NCBI GenBank assembly: GCA_002409745.1
Contig: DHOU01000004.1
Location: forward strand, 15,165 to 28,924
Length of the DNA: 13,760 nt
Source of the DNA: Bacteroidales bacterium UBA5382
GTDB taxonomy: Bacteria > Bacteroidota > Bacteroidia > Bacteroidales > Dysgonomonadaceae
Direction: 5' to 3'
Under the pieces are notes generated by a model. The model worked only from the letters and a program-made list of their open reading frames with translations. It did no database searches and was not told where the DNA came from. The stretch's first letter is position 1. Every line of letters starts with the position of its first letter. The position numbers were made by a program, and so were the translations under genes. Positions 7,406 through 13,760 of this stretch are shown in pieces.

Positions 7406-8530
7406 TTATTTGATAACTAAGTTATGGGTATATTCACTCTGAGCATTTAACGAGAAAGTGATATCGTATGTTTTATCGCTCCATCCGGTGGTTGAAGGCG
7501 TCTTCCATACTTCATTATCCGTCCATTGCTCCACATTGTTTTTCTCGACCATATAATAATACGATGCATCACCTGTGGGTTTGCTGTCGTTTCTTATCGC
7601 TCTCCATTCGGTTTCACCGGCGGAGCTCTCCATTCTGAATTTATATCGATCGTCGGAATTGTCATTTCCCGAAAGTCCGGTAATGTTATGGTTCGTCACT
7701 TCCCATAACCCCAATCCTTTATAGGGTAATTCTATTTTCTTTTGAGACCAGTTCAGGAACAAACTTACTTTCGTTACTTCCTTCATGGTGAAAGCGCCTA
7801 TATTGAAATCCAGATAATATTTATAAATGCCGGTTTTTGCAACGGTATTTGTTCCTCCTAATACGATTTTTTCTCCGTCAACGGAATATTCTTCGGGCGT
7901 TCCGTTCGTGCTGCTGACAAACTTAAATGTTTTCCCTTCCGTCAGTTTCGTATAGATTTCGAATATTCCCTTATCCGTTTTCTTCATGATAAGGGCTTCC
8001 GCCAAATTTTCGCCGGCTTCTGTTGCATCACCGGTAATATATAGCTGTTCAGGAATCTCGGCGAATCCGGCCAAACGGGTGAGTATCAATGTACGTTCCT
8101 CCTCCGCTTTTACCGCTTTATACGATTTCGAAGAATAAACCGTCCATTTTAGTGTTCCCTGTTGAGCTGATTCAATGCCGGCCAAAGCGGCTATCCTGTT
8201 CAAATCTTTATGCTTTATTGTCGCAGAGGTGGCAGCGCCGTTATCATCCGAAGCCAACAGATAAACCGGATTTGAAAAATCTCCGTCCTGTTTGTCGAAG
8301 GCTACTTCATACAATACCCCTCCGTTATCTTCGGCTCTGGCCGGCTCCCATTCGAAGTACACCGAAGCATTGTCGGAGGCTTTTAGGATAATGGCCCTTC
8401 CATCGTTCGGTTCATAGAGCTTTTTTACGGCTGTTACGTCCGTCTCGCGTACTTCGCCGTCGTTGCTGCATGCTGCAAAAGCAAAAAACAGAGAGGCGAA
8501 CAGTACTATTTTTACTATTATTGTTTTCAT
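7406..8530 (-). CDS. SusE/SusF-like surface glycan-binding lipoprotein (first copy)
   Basis: A 374-residue lipoprotein with the same architecture as its downstream neighbour: lipobox AFAAC with Cys21, an N-terminal SusE-type domain (about 38-150, with EPNDGRAIIL, YFEWEPA and YEVAFDKQDGDFSNPVYL), a middle domain starting near LYITGDATEAGEN, and a C-terminal domain with SLFLNWSQKK, DDRYKF and ASYYYMVEKNNVEQW. The sequence after the cysteine (SNDGEVRETD) is acidic, fitting surface export. I chose the ATG at 8530, not the upstream one at 8566, because it gives a normal signal peptide, places the lipid cysteine at 21 as in the paralogue, and has AAAGAG a few bases upstream. The 8566 ATG would overlap the susD stop (TAATG) and add 12 residues. 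Role: capture of mannan at the surface together with SusD. Confidence 0.86.
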   Translation of the reverse strand: MKTIIVKIVLFASLFFAFAACSNDGEVRETDVTAVKKLYEPNDGRAIILKASDNASVYFEWEPARAEDNGGVLYEVAFDKQDGDFSNPVYLLASDDNGAATSATIKHKDLNRIAALAGIESAQQGTLKWTVYSSKSYKAVKAEEERTLILTRLAGFAEIPEQLYITGDATEAGENLAEALIMKKTDKGIFEIYTKLTEGKTFKFVSSTNGTPEEYSVDGEKIVLGGTNTVAKTGIYKYYLDFNIGAFTMKEVTKVSLFLNWSQKKIELPYKGLGLWEVTNHNITGLSGNDNSDDRYKFRMESSAGETEWRAIRNDSKPTGDASYYYMVEKNNVEQWTDNEVWKTPSTTGWSDKTYDITFSLNAQSEYTHNLVIK

Positions 8531-8565
8531 ATACTCTTTGTTTAAACTCAAAACTGTTACTTTCA

Positions 8566-10179
8566 TTAATATCCCGGATTTTGGGTAAGGTTTTTATCGA
8601 TATCCCGTTGTGATTGGGGAATAGCGAATAAATAATCGCGATCTTTGTTGAACTTCCTTTGATCAAGAAGGATGTGCGTGTTATTTGCTCCGAAGCGATC
8701 TCCCCGGGGACGAATGTTCAGTACGGTTTCGATCAGTTTCCAGCGGCGGATGTCGAACAATCTTAAGCCTTCTATCGCTAATTCCGAACGGCGTTCGCGG
8801 CGAATAATTTCCTGTAGCTTCGAAGCCGGGAAGTTGAGTGCAGAAGCATCGGTAAACCCGGCGCGTTCACGTATCGGTCGAATCGTTTGGTTCCAAATCG
8901 TCTCGTTCATTTGTCCCAGTTCATTTTTCGCTTCCGCATACATTAATAATACATCCGCATATCGCATCAATATCAAATTGAGTCCGGCAGCCATTCCTTC
9001 CGGCGCAGTCGGGTCGTAATATTTTCGGAGATAATATCCTGTCGGCGTGGCATTCTGTCCCGGACCGGCATATTCGTCCCTCTTATCTGTTTCTCCGGCT
9101 TCTTCCGCAGATCCCGGCCTGATGTAAATGGTCGAAACCGAACCGTTCTCTTTTCTCCATTTGTATCCATGATACACGATAGTGGCGTCGAAACGAGGAT
9201 CTCTGTTGGCATAGGGAGCATTTTCATTATATCCCGATCCTTCTTCATTAATGGATTTTCCGTTCTTCATTACATAGTCGTCTACCAATTCCTGAGTAGG
9301 AGCAAAACCGTTGATACGGCCCCCCGCAGTGAGAGGAATGGCATCGTAGTATTCCGACCATGTCCTTAATTCCAATGTATAACCGAGGTCAAGGATAACT
9401 TCGTTGTTATATTCGTTTTCCGGGAGAAAGAGCCCTTCATAGCTGGGGAATAATTCATATTTTCCAAATTCGCCATTTATAATTTTTTCGCAAATGGAAG
9501 CCACGTTTGTCCAATCGTTTTCGTATAGATACGTACGAGCCAACAAGGTCATAACCGCTCCTTGAGTAATTCTACCCTGGTCTTTTTCCTTATATTCCTG
9601 TTTTGTGGGGAGAATAGAAACGATAGCATTCAGTTCGTCCCGTACAAATTTTAGCACTTCCGATTTTGGCGTACGCTCTACATTATTTGCCTCCTGTAAC
9701 GTTAAGCTTCGGTCAAACAAAGGTATATCGCCGTAATGAGAGGCCAACCGGTTGAACAGAAAAGCACGGATAAAACGAGCCTCCGCTTTCATCCTTTCCT
9801 TCAATGTTTCATCCATGGCGGGCACTCTGTCTACATTTTCCAGAAAGATGTGGCATGTTTTAATTCCTTCGTAACTATCTTTCCATTCATTCGCAAAACG
9901 CCCCAACGCTGCATCGGCTTGTCCGGAAGTAATGGTCTTTTCATCCGAACTACCCCGTCCTTCATAAAGATTGTCCGAAAGTTTTTCGTTTGCAAAAAAG
10001 TAATTGGCTCCAAACATCTGTTGGTATGCTTTATTTAATACTGCGGATGCTTTCTCTGTGGATGTCCAATAAGTAGGGTCGGTAAATTTATTTGTAGGAG
10101 CTAAATCCAGGTCGTTGCACGAAATAAATAGGGCAAGGACCATACATATACCTATAATAATTGAATATTTTTTTCTCAT
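8566..10179 (-). CDS. SusD-like (RagB/SusD family) nutrient-binding outer membrane lipoprotein
   Basis: A 537-residue SusD-family lipoprotein, the lid that sits on its SusC partner and helps deliver glycan into the channel. The signal ends at lipobox LFISC (Cys21 from this start), followed by NDLDLAPTNKFTDPTYWTS, the usual SusD N-terminus. TPR-like helices occupy the first half (for example the region around TYLYENDWTNVASICEKI). The C-terminal half has the family's RYADVLLMYAEAKNELGQ and RRERRSELAIEGLRLFDIRRWK segments. The ATG at 10179 is preferred because the signal then begins MRKKYS; ATG at 10191 would add MYNI and leave only three bases after the susC stop. Its place directly after susC is standard. 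Binding of alpha-mannan oligosaccharides is inferred from the locus. Confidence 0.94.
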   Translation of the reverse strand: MRKKYSIIIGICMVLALFISCNDLDLAPTNKFTDPTYWTSTEKASAVLNKAYQQMFGANYFFANEKLSDNLYEGRGSSDEKTITSGQADAALGRFANEWKDSYEGIKTCHIFLENVDRVPAMDETLKERMKAEARFIRAFLFNRLASHYGDIPLFDRSLTLQEANNVERTPKSEVLKFVRDELNAIVSILPTKQEYKEKDQGRITQGAVMTLLARTYLYENDWTNVASICEKIINGEFGKYELFPSYEGLFLPENEYNNEVILDLGYTLELRTWSEYYDAIPLTAGGRINGFAPTQELVDDYVMKNGKSINEEGSGYNENAPYANRDPRFDATIVYHGYKWRKENGSVSTIYIRPGSAEEAGETDKRDEYAGPGQNATPTGYYLRKYYDPTAPEGMAAGLNLILMRYADVLLMYAEAKNELGQMNETIWNQTIRPIRERAGFTDASALNFPASKLQEIIRRERRSELAIEGLRLFDIRRWKLIETVLNIRPRGDRFGANNTHILLDQRKFNKDRDYLFAIPQSQRDIDKNLTQNPGY

Positions 10180-10194
10180 AATGTTGTACATTTA

Positions 10195-13100
10195 TTAAAA
10201 TTCAAGATCTATTCCGAATCCATAATATACTAAAGTAGGATAATTACGGGCGCTGTTTGCACCTACGCCGCCGATGCCTCCCATATTATTGCCGAATTCC
10301 GAAGATTCCGGATCGATAAACGAATTCTTAGAAAACGTCAGCGGATTTTGAGCATTGACGTTTAAACGCAATTTTTCTACTCCGAATCGTTTGGTTACAT
10401 GTTTAGGCAACGTATATCCCAGTTGAATATTTTTTACTCGGAGGTAAGCGCCGCTTAAAAGATAAATATCGGAGCCTTTTTGTTTCCAGTTATTAGTACT
10501 CGATGGCGTGCTAGGAGCAACTAAACGGGGCCATCTGGCATCGGGATTGGTCGGTGTCCAAAAATCCAGTTGATGTTGGTAGATCGCATATGAATAGTTG
10601 GAGTGGAACGGTTCGATTAATTCTCCACGAACAAACATTTCCCGTTTTCCTGTTCCTTGAAGGAAAATCCGAAGATCGAAATCTTTCCAAGCGACATCAT
10701 ACGTAAAACCGAATGTATATCTTGGAAAAGCGTTTCCCAATACCACCCGATCTTTGTCATCGATGATGTCATCATTATTTTGATCTAAATATTTTACGTC
10801 TCCCGGTTGTGCCACAACTCCGATAGGAACGGCACTGTTGGCGATTTCTTCATAACTTTGGAAGAGGCCGTCGGTTTTTAACCCGTAGTACGAGCCTAAT
10901 GCTTCACCCTCGCGAATCAATTTATACAATTCATCATTTGAATGAATATCCTCTTTTCCTCCGAAATCAACCACTTTGTTTTTTGAATCGGAAATGTTTA
11001 GATTAAAATTATGGCGGAATTCGCCCGAATTCAATTTATAATTCGCTGTTAATTCCCATCCGCGATTTCTCATTCTGCCGGCATTTTCGGTGGCTTGAGA
11101 TCCTCCGAAGACAGAAGATACTACGGGTGCTAAAAGGATATCCCACGTCGTTTTATTAAAATAATCTAATGCGATGAACAGATTGTTATTGAGAAATGTA
11201 CCATCGAGACCAATATTAAAGTTTGCGGCTTTTTCCCATGTCAATAGGGGATTCCCGTATTTATATTTTACTCCCGGAAGCGAAATATTATTGAAAACAT
11301 ACGAATTGGGATCTAATTCGTATGAGGTCAGATACGAATAATTGTCTACGTTCTGATTTCCCAATATACCATAAGAAGCTCGTAACTTTAAATCTCCTGC
11401 TTTTTCCTTGTATGCTTGCATGAAACTTTCTTCCGAAAGCCTCCATCCACCCGAAAATGAAGGGAAGAACCCCCATCGATGATTTTTATCGAATTTGGAT
11501 GAGCCATCGTAACGGAACGAAACCTCGCCGTAATATTTATCCCGGTAATTATACCCTGCCCGCCCGAATAAGGAGGTGATACTCGTTTGGTCTGTGTCGC
11601 CGTTTGTATTCTTGTTATCTTTATTTTGTATCGCTTCATCCGTCGTCGGAAGTCCCAGGTCTTCATCGGTTCTTTCCCACGCGATCCGGCTTGCCTTAAA
11701 TGTATAGGATTCGTTGGATACTCCTAATAATCCCGAGACATTATGCGCCGAATTAAAAGTGCGATTGAAATCTAATAGGAACTGCGTACTTAATGTATGT
11801 CTTTTACTATTGTAATCTTCAGTCATCCTATTGGGATGAATATATAGTTCTGTTGTTTCTTGCGATCCCGAGGCATAAAGAGGAACCCTTTTATCTCTAC
11901 GAAAACGATGATGCTGAGTCAAGTCCAACCCGACTAATCCTTTTGCGGTTAATCCTTCGATGAGTTTTACTTCCAAGTTTAAACTACCGATAAAGTTGTC
12001 TTCATCTTTCTTTTCATACCCTCCGTCTTTCAGATAAGCCATCGTGTTATCGTCGCCGATAGCTTCGTTAACCAGCCATTTTCCGTTTTCTTCAAATTGA
12101 TAATAATAGTAAGGTGGTATACGGGATGAATTGATAATCACATTTCCTGTTCCGCCGGCAACCGTACGCTCGTTTTTGCGGTTATAAGCCATGATGGAAC
12201 TAAATTTAAAACGGCCGTATTCCGTACTAAGATTGCTGCGGAAGTTGTATCGTTCTATTCCGAAGTTTCCTACAAAATTACTTTCCTGATTTAAGTAGCC
12301 GGCGGAAACCATATAAGTAGAGTTTCCCGTTCCCCCGGAAACGTTGAGGTTATAATTCTGTTGGAGCCCTTTCTGCATGATTTTATCCAGATACCAATAT
12401 TCTTCGCTCTGATGCTCATACAAGTCACGGATTTGTGCGGGGGTATATGCCGGAGACCCACCACTATTCATATTCGCCTGATTGCGGTACATGGCATTTT
12501 CCCATCCTTTTACCGGTTGGTATAAGATATCGGGATTTTCGTAGCCTAACATTCCGCTGAAAGTAACAATCGGTTTGTCTGATTTCGCACCCTTCTTTGT
12601 CGTAACCAGGATAACGCCGTTCGCTGACCGGGAACCATATATAGCCGCACTACCCGCATCTTTCAGTACGGAAATATTTTCAATATCATTCGGGTTTAAA
12701 TTATTCAACGTTTCAGAACGGGAAATAAGTCCATCAATTACAATAAGCGGGTCATTGTTTCCCATTGTGCTAACGCCGCGAATATTTATGCTCATTGTAT
12801 TGTCGTTCGGATTCATATTCCTTTGTTGAATGATAAGGTTCGCAGAAGCTCCTTGCAATGCTTGCACGGCGTTGGCGACAGGCCTGTTCTCGAAAACATC
12901 CGAATTCACTTGATCTATTGCACCTGTAATGCTCCTACGTTGACGAGTGCCATATCCGACAACAACTATCTCATCCAGTATTTTGGTGTCTTCCTGTAAG
13001 ATAACGCTCACGTTATTCTTTTCTGAAACCGGAATATCTTGACTGAGATAACCTATATAGGATATTTTAAGGATGGCATCTTCTGCTACTTGTAACGAAA

Positions 13101-13590
13101 AGTACCCGTCGATATCGGTTATGGTGCCGTTAGAGGGCGCCCCTTCTTCTATGATGTTCGCTCCGATAACAGGCTGGTTATTTCCATCTAAAACCTGCCC
13201 GGTAACTGTTTTCCGATTTTGTTGCTGAACCGTAGAAGTCGATGACGAACGGTCTTTTTTCATCAATACGATGTTGCGGCCTTCGATGGCGGATACAATA
13301 TCGGTTTGAGCAAAAAGGTCGTTCAAAACTTCTTTTACCGATTCGTTCTTTGCCCGGAGAGTCACCCGTTTATTCAAATCCACTTCGTTCTTGTCATATA
13401 CAAATAAATAACCGGTTTGTTTTTCTATTTCCGTTAGAACTTGCTGGATGGTTTGATTATTTATTCTGATATCGACTTTTGCATTTTGAGAGTTTGCTGC
13501 TAATGAAAATGCAAAAAATGTAAAAACGCCCAAAATGGATATGCGCATTCTTACCTGATAACATGTGATTAGTCTTTTTAAAATATTCAT
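10195..13590 (-). CDS. SusC-like TonB-dependent transporter with N-terminal STN domain
   Basis: A 1131-residue outer-membrane transporter of the SusC/RagA family. In order: signal peptide (about 1-34), STN (secretin/TonB short N-terminal) domain at about 37-110 (VDIRINNQTIQQVLTEIEKQ), a carboxypeptidase-regulatory-like beta domain at about 127-200 (GQVLDGNNQPVIGANI), a TonB box region at about 204-214 (ILDEIVVVGYG), the plug with DAGSAAIYGSRSANGVILVTT at 311-331, and a beta-barrel ending in the typical C-terminal aromatic residue (DLEF). The STN domain makes it longer than SusC proteins without one, and in known systems it contacts an anti-sigma factor to signal substrate presence. It would import mannan oligosaccharides with the SusD-like partner. 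ATG at 13590 overlaps a small upstream ORF (ATGA). Met15 is an alternative start that would also give a signal peptide. Confidence 0.95.
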   Translation of the reverse strand: MNILKRLITCYQVRMRISILGVFTFFAFSLAANSQNAKVDIRINNQTIQQVLTEIEKQTGYLFVYDKNEVDLNKRVTLRAKNESVKEVLNDLFAQTDIVSAIEGRNIVLMKKDRSSSTSTVQQQNRKTVTGQVLDGNNQPVIGANIIEEGAPSNGTITDIDGYFSLQVAEDAILKISYIGYLSQDIPVSEKNNVSVILQEDTKILDEIVVVGYGTRQRRSITGAIDQVNSDVFENRPVANAVQALQGASANLIIQQRNMNPNDNTMSINIRGVSTMGNNDPLIVIDGLISRSETLNNLNPNDIENISVLKDAGSAAIYGSRSANGVILVTTKKGAKSDKPIVTFSGMLGYENPDILYQPVKGWENAMYRNQANMNSGGSPAYTPAQIRDLYEHQSEEYWYLDKIMQKGLQQNYNLNVSGGTGNSTYMVSAGYLNQESNFVGNFGIERYNFRSNLSTEYGRFKFSSIMAYNRKNERTVAGGTGNVIINSSRIPPYYYYQFEENGKWLVNEAIGDDNTMAYLKDGGYEKKDEDNFIGSLNLEVKLIEGLTAKGLVGLDLTQHHRFRRDKRVPLYASGSQETTELYIHPNRMTEDYNSKRHTLSTQFLLDFNRTFNSAHNVSGLLGVSNESYTFKASRIAWERTDEDLGLPTTDEAIQNKDNKNTNGDTDQTSITSLFGRAGYNYRDKYYGEVSFRYDGSSKFDKNHRWGFFPSFSGGWRLSEESFMQAYKEKAGDLKLRASYGILGNQNVDNYSYLTSYELDPNSYVFNNISLPGVKYKYGNPLLTWEKAANFNIGLDGTFLNNNLFIALDYFNKTTWDILLAPVVSSVFGGSQATENAGRMRNRGWELTANYKLNSGEFRHNFNLNISDSKNKVVDFGGKEDIHSNDELYKLIREGEALGSYYGLKTDGLFQSYEEIANSAVPIGVVAQPGDVKYLDQNNDDIIDDKDRVVLGNAFPRYTFGFTYDVAWKDFDLRIFLQGTGKREMFVRGELIEPFHSNYSYAIYQHQLDFWTPTNPDARWPRLVAPSTPSSTNNWKQKGSDIYLLSGAYLRVKNIQLGYTLPKHVTKRFGVEKLRLNVNAQNPLTFSKNSFIDPESSEFGNNMGGIGGVGANSARNYPTLVYYGFGIDLEF

Positions 13591-13631
13591 ATATTCAAAT
13601 TTTTTTCATGAATGTTTTTCATTCTTTTCAT
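13587..13631 (-). other. 14-codon upstream ORF overlapping the susC start
   Basis: On the minus strand an ATG at 13631 opens a 14-codon frame (MKRMKNIHEKNLNI) that stops at TGA 13589-13587, sharing ATGA with the susC start codon. A TAA in the same frame immediately precedes it. This arrangement could allow translational coupling. However, the leader is very AT-rich and short ORFs arise there by chance, so it is recorded as an observation, not a confirmed gene. Confidence 0.25.
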
Positions 13632-13760
13632 TTAATTCATTTTTACTGTTTGTTTATCTTTGACTTCATTCTTTTCATTCTCTTCTCATTTGGTTATTTA
13701 CATAGGCTTTTGTTGTTTAGTGGTGATTATTTTATAATCCGAAAATCCCGTTCTTTTGTA
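13591..13760 (-). promoter_or_regulatory. susC leader / upstream regulatory region
   Basis: A 170-base AT-rich non-coding stretch that should contain the susC promoter. It holds an exact 15-base direct repeat (13618-13632 and 13665-13679), a 5-bp hairpin GAATG-TTTTT-CATTC at 13610-13624, and a dyad GATTAT-TTT-ATAATC at 13725-13739. I see no TAnnTTTG element in the direction of susC. The far right may include the last codons of an upstream minus-strand gene, but all three frames are open only briefly, so none can be chosen. Confidence 0.5.
13618..13679. repeat. 15-base direct repeat in the susC leader
   Basis: TTCATTCTTTTCATT occurs exactly at 13618-13632 and again at 13665-13679, start-to-start distance 47 bases. 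On the susC sense strand the unit is AATGAAAAGAATGAA, purine-rich. It may be a paired protein-binding site or a product of local duplication. Confidence 0.8.

Noticed and set aside
8531..8566. Twelve-codon N-terminal extension of the first SusE/F-like protein (ATG at 8566)
   Set aside because: It would spoil a normal lipoprotein signal; the ATG at 8530 matches the paralogue and has a purine-rich site upstream.
13698..13760. Possible C-terminus of an upstream minus-strand gene (for example FecR-like) at the right edge
   Set aside because: Three frames stay open only 8 to 20 codons from the edge and none has a recognisable motif, so no gene fragment can be supported.

Overview
This window is most of a polysaccharide utilisation locus (PUL) from a Bacteroidota bacterium, most likely a gut-type Bacteroidales such as Bacteroides or Parabacteroides. 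Evidence for this is the SusC/SusD pair, two tandem SusE/SusF-like lipoproteins, several lipoprotein signal peptides, weak A-rich ribosome binding sites, and a TAnnTTTG-type promoter element. All eight protein-coding genes lie on the minus strand and are transcribed from right to left. All are intact, with no frameshift or insertion sequence seen. The enzyme set (GH92, two GH76, GH125) is the one known for breakdown of alpha-mannan with an alpha-1,6 backbone, such as fungal cell-wall mannan.

Layout in transcription order: a 170-base leader (13760-13591); an STN-domain SusC-like TonB-dependent transporter (13590-10195); a SusD-like glycan-binding lipoprotein (10179-8566); two paralogous SusE/F-like surface glycan-binding lipoproteins (8530-7406 and 7392-6244); a 104-base gap with a 15-bp perfect inverted repeat that looks like an intrinsic terminator; a GH92 exo-alpha-mannosidase (6139-4001); two GH76 endo-alpha-1,6-mannanase lipoproteins (3973-2849 and 2819-1605); a 107-base gap with a promoter-like -7 element and a GC-rich hairpin; a GH125 exo-alpha-1,6-mannosidase with a twin-arginine-type signal (1497-49); and an 8-base tandem repeat running off the left edge.

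Inferred working model: surface lipoproteins (SusD-like, SusE/F-like and one GH76) capture and cut mannan. SusC imports the fragments. GH92 removes side-chain mannoses in the periplasm, the second GH76 shortens the exposed alpha-1,6 backbone, and GH125 releases mannose from the ends. The N-terminal STN domain of SusC predicts control by an ECF sigma/anti-sigma (FecR-like) pair, which is not in this window and would be expected just beyond the right edge.

This is a recognisable type of system rather than an unknown one. The more interesting signals are in its wiring: a probable terminator that would lower expression of the enzymes relative to the transport genes, a possible separate promoter with a structured leader for GH125, a clear rise in GC content over the last two genes, and a repeat-rich SusC leader with a small ORF overlapping the susC start.
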